This document shows positions 7,853 to 17,044 of a stretch of 64,000 bases of DNA, piece by piece. The position numbers and the translations under genes were made by a program. The stretch spans positions 992,001 to 1,056,000 of the forward strand of contig NC_005125.1 in assembly GCF_000011385.1 (NCBI RefSeq), given 5' to 3'. Numbering within the stretch: the stretch's first letter is position 1; each line of letters opens with the position of its first letter. This stretch comes from Gloeobacter violaceus PCC 7421. Lineage in GTDB: Bacteria; Cyanobacteriota; Cyanobacteriia; Gloeobacterales; Gloeobacteraceae. The notes under the pieces were generated by a model. It saw only the letters and a list, made by a program, of their open reading frames with translations, was not told the DNA's origin and made no database searches.

Positions 7853-9253
7853 ATGAACACGGCCGAGGAATTGCTGGATGTACTGGTGGTGGGCGCTGGC
7901 CTGAGCGGGCTGGCGCTCGCCTGGAAACTCAAGCGGGCCGGCTGCACGTTCTTGGTCTGTCAGGCGGGCGAGCGGGTGGGCGGAGCGATCACCACCGCGA
8001 TCGCCGACGGTTTTGTATGCGAGGGGGGTCCGAACAGTTTTCAAGAATCCCCACCCCTCATCGAGCTGTTGACCCAGTTGCAACTCGAAGATCAAATCGT
8101 CACCGCCGATCCGCGCCTGGCGCGCTTTGTTTGGTGGGAGAACCGCCTGCGCTCGGTGCCGCTCACCCCGGCGCAGCTGGTGCGCTCCGACTTACTCAGT
8201 TGGTCCGGTAAAGCCCGGCTGCTGTGGGAGTTGTTCGTCCCGGCCCTAGGCGAGCCCCGCGAGGAGACGGTGGCCGAATTTGTCCTGCGCCGCTTCGGCG
8301 AAGAAGTCCTCTCGCGGCTGGTCGATCCGCTGGTTTCGGGGATGTGCGCGGGCGATGTCGGCCAGTTGAGCATCGAAGCCACCTTCGAGCGGCTGGTCGA
8401 TCTGGAGCGCCGCCACGGCGGGGTGCTGCGGGGTTTGTGGCGGACTGCCCGCACCCGCCCACCCTTCAAGCGCCTCTGCACGTTGCGCGGCGGCCTGGAG
8501 CAGTTGCCCCAGGCACTCGCCCAGCGCCTGCAGCCGCAAATCCTGCTTTCCCACCGCCTCGAGGCGCTTGAACACCTGGCCGGGGATCGCTGGCGGGCGG
8601 TGGTGGCCGGTCCGCAGGGCGAGCCGGTGGCAATTGCGGCGCGCACGGTGATTCTGTCGGGTTCCGCCCACGCCATGGCTTCGGTCTTGCGTCCCCTGGA
8701 CGCCGGTCTCGGACGCGCCCTTGAAAGCATTTACTACCCACCGGTCGTGAGCATCAGTCTCGCCTACTCCAAAAGCCAGGTGCCCAACGCGCCGGAGGGC
8801 TTCGGGCATTTGATTCCCCGCAACCAGACCCTGCGCAGTCTCGGGGTGATCTGGAACAGCAGCCTCTTTCCCCATACCGCCCCACCCAACTGGCGGCTCT
8901 ATACCTGTTTTGTGGGCGGCACCACCGATCCGGCCACCCCCAACCTCAGCGACACCGAACTGGCCAGCCTCGCCCACCGCGAACTGCAGACGGTCCTCGG
9001 TTTCCAGGCGGGCTATCAACTGCTGCGCGTGACGCGCTGGCCCCAGGCCATCCCCCAGTACGCCCTCGGCCATCCCAGCAAGCAGGAGCGGGTCGAACGG
9101 GCGCTGTTGGGACTGCCGGGGTTGTTCCTGGTCGGCAATTACTTCGGCGGCATCTCCCTGGGAGATTGCGTGCGCCATTCCGGTGCGGTCGCCTCCCGCG
9201 TACTGCAGTTTTTAACCACGGTGGCCAGCAACGGCAGCCTGCGCCCGGCCTGA
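7853..9253 (+). CDS. hemY: Oxygen-dependent protoporphyrinogen oxidase
   Basis: FAD enzyme of about 466 residues oxidising protoporphyrinogen IX to protoporphyrin IX, the last shared step of heme and chlorophyll synthesis. The dinucleotide-binding motif DVLVVGAGLSGLALAWKL is at the N-terminus, followed by GGAITTAIADGFVCEGGPNS, the PPOX-type substrate/FAD region. The C-terminus carries GLFLVGNYFGGISLGDCV, the second FAD contact. Many cyanobacteria use HemJ instead, so HemY is informative about lineage. The start is at MNTAEELLDVLVVG; an earlier in-frame ATG at 7829 would add eight residues. Chorismate lyase follows 19 bp downstream on the same strand, suggesting an operon for pigment and quinone biosynthesis. 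Confidence 0.93.
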   Translation: MNTAEELLDVLVVGAGLSGLALAWKLKRAGCTFLVCQAGERVGGAITTAIADGFVCEGGPNSFQESPPLIELLTQLQLEDQIVTADPRLARFVWWENRLRSVPLTPAQLVRSDLLSWSGKARLLWELFVPALGEPREETVAEFVLRRFGEEVLSRLVDPLVSGMCAGDVGQLSIEATFERLVDLERRHGGVLRGLWRTARTRPPFKRLCTLRGGLEQLPQALAQRLQPQILLSHRLEALEHLAGDRWRAVVAGPQGEPVAIAARTVILSGSAHAMASVLRPLDAGLGRALESIYYPPVVSISLAYSKSQVPNAPEGFGHLIPRNQTLRSLGVIWNSSLFPHTAPPNWRLYTCFVGGTTDPATPNLSDTELASLAHRELQTVLGFQAGYQLLRVTRWPQAIPQYALGHPSKQERVERALLGLPGLFLVGNYFGGISLGDCVRHSGAVASRVLQFLTTVASNGSLRPA

Positions 9254-9272
9254 GCCCGGATAGACTGAATAG

Positions 9273-9809
9273 ATGAAGCAATATTGCGAAGTCGGGCCGC
9301 TGGCGGACTGGTGGCCTGGGGAGCGCGCCGAAGCGATCGCCCTGGGTGCCCTGTCGCCGGTACAGCGGCTGCTGATGGTCACCGACGGGACGGTGACCGA
9401 GTTGTTGGCGGCTTACTTTCTGGAGCCCATCGCCGTGCGCAAGCTCGGGCCGCTGGTGATGCGGGATTTGGGCGAGCGGGTCTACGAGCGCGAGGTGCTG
9501 CTGACGGGCCGCATCAGCGGGCAAGCTTACGTGCATGCCCAGTCGACTATCCTCATCGACCGGCTCACAGCCGATCTGCGCGAGGGACTGCTTGCCACCG
9601 ACAAAGGGATCGGCGAGTTGCTGCGCGAGGAGCTCACCGAGACTTACCGCGAGTTGAGCGGCTACTGGCACGAGGCGGCGGGCGGCCGGGCCGCTTACTT
9701 CGGCACCGATCCTGAAGCGCCGCTGCTCGGGCGCAGTTATGTGGTGCGCTGCAACCAGATACCCACCATGCGGATCACGGAGCGCTTTTGGGCAGCGGCC
9801 TTCGCCTAG
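9273..9809 (+). CDS. Chorismate lyase family protein (plastoquinone head-group synthesis)
   Basis: The product has 178 residues. The core LSPVQRLLMVTDGTVTELL and the conserved Arg/Glu pattern in ERVYEREVLLTG match the cyanobacterial chorismate-pyruvate lyase family (DUF98, distant UbiC relatives). These make 4-hydroxybenzoate for plastoquinone. The C-terminus RSYVVRCNQIPTMRITERFW is also typical. The gene is directly downstream of hemY. Confidence 0.88.
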   Translation: MKQYCEVGPLADWWPGERAEAIALGALSPVQRLLMVTDGTVTELLAAYFLEPIAVRKLGPLVMRDLGERVYEREVLLTGRISGQAYVHAQSTILIDRLTADLREGLLATDKGIGELLREELTETYRELSGYWHEAAGGRAAYFGTDPEAPLLGRSYVVRCNQIPTMRITERFWAAAFA

Positions 9810-9857
9810 GACGGCGGTATGGTAGTATCTCCCTGTTGAAATTAAATAGACAAGTCC

Positions 9858-10490
9858 ATGAAGCAACACCCAGGGCCACACGAAGCAATGATCGCCGCCG
9901 GGCTGACGCCCGATGAGGCCCTGGAGCGTTTGTTGGCAGGCAATTGCCGCTTTGTGGCGGCCAAATTGGAGAATCCCCACCGCACGGCTGCCTACGTGCG
10001 CTCGATTGCCCACAGCCAGCATCCCTTCGCCGTCTTGGTCGGTTGCGCCGATTCGCGCGTCGCACCGGAGATCTTGTTCGATCAGGGATTGGGAGATCTG
10101 TTTGTCAACCGGGTGGCGGGCAATTGCGTGAGCGACGACATCCTCGGCAGCATCGAGTACGCCGTCGAGCACCTGGGTTGCTCGCTGGTGCTGGTGCTTG
10201 GCCACGAGCGCTGCGGGGCGATCCAGGCGGCGATCGCAGCGGCCACCGCTGGGGCGACCTTTAACGGCTATGTGCGCCACTTCATCGAGGCGATCCGCCC
10301 GGCGGTGGAAATGTGCCGGGCGCAAGCGGGCGATCTGGACGAAAACGCACTGCGGGCCAATGTGCTGCGCAATGTCGAGAAAATCAAGACGGCCTCCGAT
10401 ATCATCCACTCCAAGCTCCTGAGCGGTGAAGTCAAGGTGTTGGGGGGGCGCTACGACCTCGATGACGGTGTTGTGACGCTTTTGGGCTGA
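9858..10490 (+). CDS. Beta-class carbonic anhydrase
   Basis: 210 residues catalysing CO2/HCO3- interconversion with a zinc. Ligands and catalytic residues are visible: C63, D65 and R67 in VGCADSRVAP, and H116 and C119 in LGHERCG. The intervening FVNRVAGNC is a beta-CA hallmark. There is no signal peptide, so it is cytosolic. It lacks the extensions of carboxysomal CcaA or CsoSCA. The last 40 bp overlap the 3' end of the convergent SGNH-type gene. Confidence 0.95.
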   Translation: MKQHPGPHEAMIAAGLTPDEALERLLAGNCRFVAAKLENPHRTAAYVRSIAHSQHPFAVLVGCADSRVAPEILFDQGLGDLFVNRVAGNCVSDDILGSIEYAVEHLGCSLVLVLGHERCGAIQAAIAAATAGATFNGYVRHFIEAIRPAVEMCRAQAGDLDENALRANVLRNVEKIKTASDIIHSKLLSGEVKVLGGRYDLDDGVVTLLG

Positions 10491-11560
10491 TCTTGCAACT
10501 GGAGTTTGCGGTGTTGGGCGCGCAGCTGCACCAGGCGCGCTGCGAGGTTTTGGGAAGTCAGCAGCACTCCAAAATCGGCGGGTAGGCCGGTGGGATTGGG
10601 ATCGAGCACCCGGCGCAGGACCATGTCGCCCACCGGCTTCAAAAAGTGCACCGGGTCGCCGAAGTTGCGCCCATCGGCGGTCACCGAATTGACGCCCGCG
10701 AAATCCCAGACCCGGCCGCCGACGCGCACCGTCTCGGCAAGCCAGCTCAGGTAGGCGTCGATGTCGTAGGAACGAAATTTTTCGAGGCTGAAAGGCGGTA
10801 CGACCAGCACCCGCGCGACTCCCGCCGCATCGAGCAAAGCGACGCTGCGCCCGTATTCCTCCAGGCCGCTCGCCGCAACCGGTCGGGGGGGCTTGCGGTT
10901 CGAGCGGGCGATATCCAGGGCAAGGGCACCCGCACTGACCGCATACAGCCGCTCAGGGTCGAACGGCCGCCCGATGGGGTAGAGCGCCTGCGGGCCGTTG
11001 TCGTTGCCGCGGTCCCAGGTCTCAAAACCGTAGGCTTTGCGGCTGTCGAGATTCTCCGCGACGAACAGCGCGATAATTCGCGGCTGGAAGAGCAGGTATT
11101 TGCCGTAGAAGCCCAGGGCCGAATCGCCGCTCACCAGCGGATGATCCTGGCGCAACAAATCGAGGGGATCGGTGGGCACCGACTGGATGTCGAAGTCGAG
11201 GCCGATGAGCGCTTTTTGGATCCGTTTTTGGCGGATGAGCCACTCCAGTTTGCGGCGGATTCCGAAGCCGTTCTCCAGGCTCACCCCGAAGTTAAAGAAG
11301 CGATAGCGCTCGCCGCTGGCGCGATCGGCGGCAGCGGCGGCATAGTACATGGTGCGCGAGGAGCCGAAAATATACGCGTCGAAGCGCGGCTGGGTCAGCA
11401 GGTACTCGACTTTAAGGTAGCGGGTGTTCGGCTCAAAGTTTTTCTTGGTAAAGCGCACGACCCCAAACACGTCGTAGGGATCCACGGCGATCGCCACCAC
11501 CAGTTGCACGACACTCAACAGGACGACCGTCAGAAGCAAAACGCGGCTGTAGTTTCCCAT
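10451..11560 (-). CDS. SGNH/DltD-like partner protein of an MBOAT acyltransferase
   Basis: The 369-residue product has one N-terminal membrane segment (VLLLTVVLLSVVQLVVAIAV) and an extracytoplasmic domain. YIFGSSRTMYYA resembles the GxS nucleophile block of SGNH hydrolases, and DPVHFLKPVGDMVL resembles the catalytic D-x-x-H block near the C-terminus. The gene starts 3 bp after the MBOAT gene ends, so the two are surely co-transcribed. Such pairs (AlgI with AlgX/J, DltB/DltD, PatA/B) move an acyl group across the membrane and onto a cell-surface polymer; the role here is inferred from that arrangement. Confidence 0.75.
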   Translation of the reverse strand: MGNYSRVLLLTVVLLSVVQLVVAIAVDPYDVFGVVRFTKKNFEPNTRYLKVEYLLTQPRFDAYIFGSSRTMYYAAAAADRASGERYRFFNFGVSLENGFGIRRKLEWLIRQKRIQKALIGLDFDIQSVPTDPLDLLRQDHPLVSGDSALGFYGKYLLFQPRIIALFVAENLDSRKAYGFETWDRGNDNGPQALYPIGRPFDPERLYAVSAGALALDIARSNRKPPRPVAASGLEEYGRSVALLDAAGVARVLVVPPFSLEKFRSYDIDAYLSWLAETVRVGGRVWDFAGVNSVTADGRNFGDPVHFLKPVGDMVLRRVLDPNPTGLPADFGVLLTSQNLAARLVQLRAQHRKLQLQDQPKSVTTPSSRS

Positions 11561-11563
11561 ACT

Positions 11564-13051
11564 TCAAAACTGGTAGTAGAGAAATTCGGTGGGCCTAGCC
11601 AGGGACATCAGCGCGAGCCAGGCAATCACCCCGACACAAACGGCCCAGCCGCCGCTCGGCCGCCAGCGCAGCGACCAGCCCTCGGCCGGCGGCGGATCTT
11701 TTTCGTAGCGCTCCACCAGCGATTTGAGGCTCGGGGTCCACCAGCAGATCACCAGCAAGCCTGCGAGCGACAACAGCGGCACCCAGTCGGGATCCGCAAA
11801 GCCCAGATGCGGAAACAGGCCCGCTGCGGCATTTGCGGCATGCATCCCGGCCATACTCTTGAACATCGTCCCCGCCGCCGCCAGGCTGTCGCAGCGGAAG
11901 ATCACCCAGCCGGCCACCACGGCAACAAAGGTAACGGCAGTGCCGATTCCTGGAGCCAGGGGACTGCGAGCGCCACCGCGCCTGCGCTGCAGGTCGTTCC
12001 AGAGGTGGTTGAGGACAATATAGAAACCGTGCAGGGCCCCCCAGGCTACAAAAGTCCAATTGGCGCCGTGCCAGAGCCCGCCCAACAGCATCGTGATCAT
12101 CAAGTTGACGAAGCGGCGGGCGGGGCCTTTGCGGTTGCCCCCCAGCGGGATGTACAGGTAATCGCGCAAAAACTGCGACAGGGTGATGTGCCAGCGCCGC
12201 CAGAAGTCGATGATGCTCGCCGCTTTATAGGGCGCGTCGAAGTTCCAGGGAAAGCGAATCCCGAAGAGCAGCGCCAGCCCCACCGCCATGTCGGAGTAGC
12301 CCGAGAAATCAAAATAAAGCTGCAGGGTGTAGGCGAGGGCGCCGAGCCACGCCTCGGCGGCCGTCAGTTCCACGCCCATTGAAGCCGCCGCGAAGACCGG
12401 AGTGGCGTAGGCGGCGATGCTGTCGGCAAAGACCACTTTTTTAAACAGACCGGCGCTGAAGATTGTCAGCCCCAGGCCTACACAGGCACTATCAACAGAA
12501 AAGTTGAATTTGTTGAATTGAGGAATAATGTCGCGGTGGTGGACGATGGGACCGGCGATCAGATGGGGAAAGAAGACGATAAACAGGCAGTAATTAAAAA
12601 AATCGTACTCTTCGACTTTGCCCTGATAAGCATCGACCAGATAGGCAATCTGATTAAAGGTAAAAAACGAAATCGCGAGCGGAAGAACAATATTGGGCAG
12701 TGCAAAGCCGGTGCCCCAGATCGCGTTGGTACTCGCCAGAAAAAAGTCGGTGTATTTGTAGTAGGCAAGCAGGCCCAGATTCGCAGCGACACTGACCCCC
12801 AGCAGCAGCTTCGCCTGGGGAGTCTGCCCCGCAAACTCTCGGCCCATCCAGGTTCCGACAGCATAATTGAATGTGATCGAAGCGATCAACAGCAACAGGT
12901 AGGCGCTTTTCCAGTAAGCATAAAACGCCAGTGAAGCGGCAATCAGCCAGAGGGTCGCCGGTTTTTGTCCTCCCCGTTTGCCGATCTGAAAAAACAACAT
13001 CAGCACCACGGGCAAAAACAAATAAATAAATAGATGCGAGTTAAATAGCAT
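11564..13051 (-). CDS. MBOAT family O-acyltransferase (AlgI-like)
   Basis: Polytopic membrane protein of 495 residues. The family signature with the catalytic His is LLGGLWHGANWTFVAWGALHG, preceded by FWRRWHITLSQFLRDYLYIP, both diagnostic of AlgI/DltB-type MBOATs. These channel acyl groups from the cytoplasm to acceptors outside. The first gene of a two-gene operon with the SGNH-like protein, it probably O-acetylates a surface polysaccharide. The acceptor is unknown. Confidence 0.93.
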   Translation of the reverse strand: MLFNSHLFIYLFLPVVLMLFFQIGKRGGQKPATLWLIAASLAFYAYWKSAYLLLLIASITFNYAVGTWMGREFAGQTPQAKLLLGVSVAANLGLLAYYKYTDFFLASTNAIWGTGFALPNIVLPLAISFFTFNQIAYLVDAYQGKVEEYDFFNYCLFIVFFPHLIAGPIVHHRDIIPQFNKFNFSVDSACVGLGLTIFSAGLFKKVVFADSIAAYATPVFAAASMGVELTAAEAWLGALAYTLQLYFDFSGYSDMAVGLALLFGIRFPWNFDAPYKAASIIDFWRRWHITLSQFLRDYLYIPLGGNRKGPARRFVNLMITMLLGGLWHGANWTFVAWGALHGFYIVLNHLWNDLQRRRGGARSPLAPGIGTAVTFVAVVAGWVIFRCDSLAAAGTMFKSMAGMHAANAAAGLFPHLGFADPDWVPLLSLAGLLVICWWTPSLKSLVERYEKDPPPAEGWSLRWRPSGGWAVCVGVIAWLALMSLARPTEFLYYQF

Positions 13052-13231
13052 CGAAAGCGCACCAGAGACGTCGGCTTGCGAGGCGAACTTTCAGCATTGA
13101 TCCCGGCTCGCGCTCAGCGACCCAATTCGAGCAATGTACCACGTCGGGCCAGGGAGCCGTCACCCCCCAGCGGGCCGCCGGATCCGGGCATGGTTCCAGG
13201 CAAGCAGCATCGCGGGCCGCCCGGCGTCGGT

Positions 13232-14890
13232 TTAAAGCCCATGGGCGGGGGTGCCGCTGGTTGCCGCCTGCCACCCGCGCTCGATGCGCACGTACTTGAA
13301 CTGGTGCTGTTCGAGCGGATCGACGTACCAACCCTGCACCCAGGGTTTTTTGAGGTAATTGAGCGCCATATAGGTGAGGGGGATGATCGGCGACTCTTCG
13401 ACCAGCCGCGCCTCGGCTGCAGCCAGAAGCGCCAAGCGGCGACGCGCGTCAGGTTCGACGCTCGCCTGTCTGAGCAGTGCGCCGTAGCGCGGATCGGTCC
13501 AGCCCGAGTGGTTGTTGGCGTTCGCCTCCGCAAAGATGTCCAAAAAGGCGGTCGGATCGATGTAATCGCCCACCCAACCGTCGGTGGTCACCGCAAAATC
13601 GCGCCGCTCCAGGCGGGCGGTGTAGGTCTGGCCTTCCTCGCTCTCCAGCCGCACGTCGATACCCAGGGTGTGCTTCCACATGCTCTGGATCGCCTCGCCC
13701 ACTTTGCGCACGTCGTCGCGGGTAAACAAAGTGAGGCTGAAGGCCGGAAAACCCCGGCCGCCCGGATAGCCTGCCTCGGCAAGCAACCGGCGGGCGCGCT
13801 CGGGGTCGAAACCCACGGCCTCAGGCGCCCGGTAACCCGGAACGATGGGCGGCACGACGCCACCGGCGGGCACCTCACCATTGCCGATGAATTTGGCTGC
13901 GAGGACGGCGCGATCGACAGCGAGACTCAAAGCCCGGCGCACCCGCACGTCGTCGAAGGGTTTGCGGGCCAGGTTGTAGCTGTAGTAGCGCGAGGCAAAA
14001 TAGGGGCCGCGCTGGAAATCGCGCTTCCGGCTGAGGCGCGGGATCATCGGCAGGGGCAGGTAGCCGCCGCGCATCACGTCGATTTCCCCGGCTCGGTAGA
14101 GATTGACATTCTGGGCTCCGTCAGCCACCGGATAGAGGTAGACCCTCTCCAGCTGCACGTTGCGCCGGTCCCAGTAGAACGGATTTTTCTCCAGCACAAT
14201 CTGGTGGTAAGGGACATGTTCAGCCAGACGAAACGGGCCGCTTGCCACCAGATGCTCAGGCTGCGTCCAGCGGTCTCCCCGGCGCTCGATGACGTGGCGC
14301 GGCAGGGCGACGAAGGCCCAGGCGGTGACCAGTTTGTCAAAGTAGGGCGTCGGCTGCTCCAGGTCGACTGCCAGGGTGAAATCGTCCAGGGCCTGCACAC
14401 CGAGCGCATCGATCGGGAGTTTGCCCTCGCAGATGGCGCGGGCGTTCTTGATGCCGTAGGCGGCAAAGATGTAGGGCGAGGCGCGCTCCGGCTCCACCAG
14501 CCGCCGCCAGCTAAATACAAAGTCGTGGGCGGTGATCGGTACACCGTCGCTGAAGCGCGCTCCCCGGCGCAGTGCAAAAATCCAGCGGCGACGGTCGGCG
14601 GTGGTCCGCCAACCGGTGGCGATGGCCGGACGGGGTTCGAGGGTCTTGCCGTCGCGGCTGGCCAGTCCTTCGTAAATGTTCAGATAGACGTGGCCTTCCG
14701 GGTAGGCGATCGACTTGTGGGGGTCGAACGAACGCGGTTCGTGGCCGTTACCCACCCGCAGGATGTTCTCGGGCGGCGGGTCCAGGCGACCAAAGTAGAT
14801 CTCCTCGGCCTGGCTGCTGCAACCGGCCACAGCCAGGCCCGCCAGCAACGCCGGCCACGATCGCGCGAGGGCCCGGGGCAGCGGCACCAT
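13232..14890 (-). CDS. Peptide/oligopeptide ABC transporter substrate-binding lipoprotein (orphan)
   Basis: SBP_bac_5 family protein of 552 residues. Signal peptide and lipobox are visible (LLAGLAVAGC, Cys24). The family start of the mature domain GHEPRSFDPHKSIAYPEG, then FSDGVPITAHDFVFSWRRL, is OppA/DppA-like. I start at MVPLPRALARS because the 63 residues upstream of it are Arg-rich and unlike a signal peptide. No permease or ATPase genes are nearby, so its transporter must be encoded elsewhere, or it serves as a sensor. Confidence 0.9.
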   Translation of the reverse strand: MVPLPRALARSWPALLAGLAVAGCSSQAEEIYFGRLDPPPENILRVGNGHEPRSFDPHKSIAYPEGHVYLNIYEGLASRDGKTLEPRPAIATGWRTTADRRRWIFALRRGARFSDGVPITAHDFVFSWRRLVEPERASPYIFAAYGIKNARAICEGKLPIDALGVQALDDFTLAVDLEQPTPYFDKLVTAWAFVALPRHVIERRGDRWTQPEHLVASGPFRLAEHVPYHQIVLEKNPFYWDRRNVQLERVYLYPVADGAQNVNLYRAGEIDVMRGGYLPLPMIPRLSRKRDFQRGPYFASRYYSYNLARKPFDDVRVRRALSLAVDRAVLAAKFIGNGEVPAGGVVPPIVPGYRAPEAVGFDPERARRLLAEAGYPGGRGFPAFSLTLFTRDDVRKVGEAIQSMWKHTLGIDVRLESEEGQTYTARLERRDFAVTTDGWVGDYIDPTAFLDIFAEANANNHSGWTDPRYGALLRQASVEPDARRRLALLAAAEARLVEESPIIPLTYMALNYLKKPWVQGWYVDPLEQHQFKYVRIERGWQAATSGTPAHGL

Positions 14891-15494
14891 CTTCGTAAGA
14901 CCTTGCAACGTTGGCAGCCAGGTTAGGACAATTCGGGCGGCCGCTCTGTATGACTTGACACACCCATGCGAGAGCGCGGCGGGCAAGCGCTTGGGCGACG
15001 CGCTTCGGAAGTGCGGTTGCAAACGATCGCCGCCCAAGCACCACCGCCACCCAAGACGGCGATCATCGACATTCAACAACCGACCGAGTAGAAAAGCGGC
15101 GCCGGGGAAAACACCAGAACCGCCGGGGAAATCACTACTGTCAATTCTGGTAATGAATTGCAGAAGCTGTTTCGCTCACTCCCGCCGTTGTACCACAGAA
15201 AATTCAACCGCAACAGGGCAAAATGGCGGAGGCTGAAACCGGCAATCAGATGTAACGTTCGCCGCGGGGATCGATCGGGGGAGATTCTAATTTTTTTCAC
15301 AACTCTTGATGTTCTGAGGTTGAAGGTTTGCAGAATAATTTAAGAGCAATCCCAGAGCCAGGGAAGCCCTTCGGTCGCCTCGCAGCATTGGCATTGTGAT
15401 GGACTGCCACCGGCAGTTTGCGCGTTGCTGTTGCCGCGGGTGTTCGTCTGGACTGCCCTGGGATTTTGACGTCCCATGTTAGGAGAACCCCACC
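14891..15494. other. 604-bp intergenic region between divergent genes
   Basis: It separates the binding-protein start (minus) from the linker start (plus). Composition drops in GC around 15270-15350. Short open frames there show no protein-like features. The last 150 bp presumably form the linker leader, ending in the Shine-Dalgarno TTAGGAGAA at 15479-15487. I find no clear promoter. Confidence 0.5.
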
Positions 15495-16322
15495 ATGAGC
15501 GTGCTCACCGGCGACAACCAGCAGCGCGGCAGCAAGTTGTTCAAGATCACGATCGCCCTCTCACCGACCCTCGCGCACCATCCCTGGCCCGGTCTCGACA
15601 CCCACGAACCGAGCCAGAGCAGCTACAGCACGATCGTATCGCTTGAGCGGCTGTTGCCCGAAATGACCAGAATCAAGCGCAACGGCGGCCGGATTCTCGA
15701 AATCACCGAAGGCGAAGCTTCCGAAAGCCGCGCAAACTTTCCGGCGGTCATGGAGCCGCCGGTGGTCGAGCTATATCCCCGGGCCGGCGAAGCGGAGGTG
15801 CAGGCGGTGATCGCCGTTGCCTACAAACAGGTGTTCGGCAATATCCACGTCATGGAGAGTGAACGGATTGTGTCTGCCGAGTCGCTGTTGCGCAACCGTT
15901 CGATCAGCGTGCGCGAGTTTGTGCGGCTTCTGGCCAAATCGGACTTGTACAAAGAAAGTTTCTTCCATTGCACCTCCAACAATCGCTTCATTGAATTGAA
16001 TTTCAAACACCTGTTGGGCCGTGCTCCTTACAATCATTCGGAGATTATCGAACATCTCGATCGCTATCAGTCGCAGGGCTACGACGCGGAGATCGATTCC
16101 TATATCGACAGCGACGAGTACGTCAAAACCTTCGGCGAAAATGTCGTTCCCTACCACCGCGGATTTAAGTCCCAGGTCGGCCAACAGTCGGTGGCGGCTT
16201 TCGAGCGAATGATCCGGCTGTTCGGCGGCGATGCCAGCAGCGACACCAGCCTGAACCGCACCGGCCAGAAGCGCCTGGTCGATCCCAAGCAATTGCTGCG
16301 CTCCGGCCGCGGCATCGTCTAG
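15495..16322 (+). CDS. Phycobilisome linker with N-terminal CpcD-like domain
   Basis: 275 residues. Residues about 95-225 form a complete PBS linker domain (PF00427): [67 protein letters not shown]. Residues about 10-75 resemble a CpcD-type domain (PF01383): [10 protein letters not shown] at the start and [20 protein letters not shown] at the end. In rod linkers such as CpcC the CpcD domain follows the linker domain; here it precedes it. Rod linkers join phycobiliprotein hexamers. No phycobiliprotein gene is present in the window. A good Shine-Dalgarno (AGGAG) precedes the ATG. Confidence 0.9.
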
Positions 16323-16363
16323 GGGTTCTTGCGCTCCCGCCCCTGGGTTTGCGGAAAAGACCG

Positions 16364-16391
16364 CCGCCGTTCGGTGTACACCGAACGGCGG
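16364..16391. repeat. Perfect 28-bp palindrome downstream of the linker gene
   Basis: Twelve bases CCGCCGTTCGGT, a GTAC centre, and the exact complement ACCGAACGGCGG. It lies 42 bp beyond the linker stop. In RNA it would be a very stable hairpin, but no T-run follows, so an mRNA-stabilising or processing element, or a protein operator, is as likely as a terminator. Confidence 0.75.
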
Positions 16392-16457
16392 CACGGCCTG
16401 TTGCTGCCGCTGACGCGCCGACATTGCCAGGAGTTGAAAACGGTGGGCAAGCTGCCC

Positions 16458-16922
16458 ATGTCCCGCATGCTGCTGTCCCATAGTTTCGACATTCCGGAAG
16501 GGATCGTTCCCTGGTTGGGTACCGACGAGATCGCCGCCGCCTTTCTTGGCGCCCTCGGGTCGTACAGCGGCTTGGTGTGCCGGTCCCTCGACCACAGCCC
16601 CTACTGGATGCTCGAAATTCGCTTTTCGTGCGCAGTATTGCCCCCCCGCCGGATCGGGGAGGCGTGCGCCAGGGCCTTGATCCAAAAGCGCCACCAGCTG
16701 CAACCCCAGCAGTGGTTGCACCCCACGGTGCTGGTCTATGGCGCCAAAAAAACCAGCCCGGCCAGAAGCACCTCCCCCGATGCCTTACAACTGGGCGACT
16801 GGGGGGTGAACGTCGTCGAGACGGCCTCGGCGGCCAAACTGCTCCAGGCCATCGACAAAGAATCGAACCTCAGCCAAAAACCGGCCGACGGCTTCTTTGT
16901 CTCGGTGGTCGATGAAGCCTGA
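16458..16922 (+). CDS. Hypothetical protein downstream of the linker
   Basis: 154 residues from MSRMLLSHSFDIPEGIVPWLG. I recognise no family. It has no signal peptide or membrane helix. The C-terminal half (NVVETASAAKLLQAIDKESN) looks globular. The frame is open back to a TTG at 16329, but that extension would be coded across the 28-bp palindrome and gives an Arg-rich, unlikely sequence, so I prefer the internal ATG. Same strand as the linker gene; co-transcription is possible. Confidence 0.55.
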   Translation: MSRMLLSHSFDIPEGIVPWLGTDEIAAAFLGALGSYSGLVCRSLDHSPYWMLEIRFSCAVLPPRRIGEACARALIQKRHQLQPQQWLHPTVLVYGAKKTSPARSTSPDALQLGDWGVNVVETASAAKLLQAIDKESNLSQKPADGFFVSVVDEA

Positions 16923-17044
16923 CGGATCGAAATTAAATATGGACAAAAGATCTCAAGCGCGGTAATCTGGTGGGCGAAAAGGCGGTCCGGTCCGGTGTTC
17001 CGGTTCAAGGCGCACCATCGGCCCGCCACCTCAGGAGAGAAGCG

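Noticed and set aside
10646-12382. Plus-strand open frame of 578 codons across the SGNH and MBOAT genes
   Set aside because: Antisense shadow; composition is Arg/His/Gln-rich and the minus strand holds clear membrane and catalytic motifs.
13076-14926. Plus-strand open frame of 616 codons opposite the binding-protein gene
   Set aside because: Antisense shadow of a high-GC gene; no recognisable domain.
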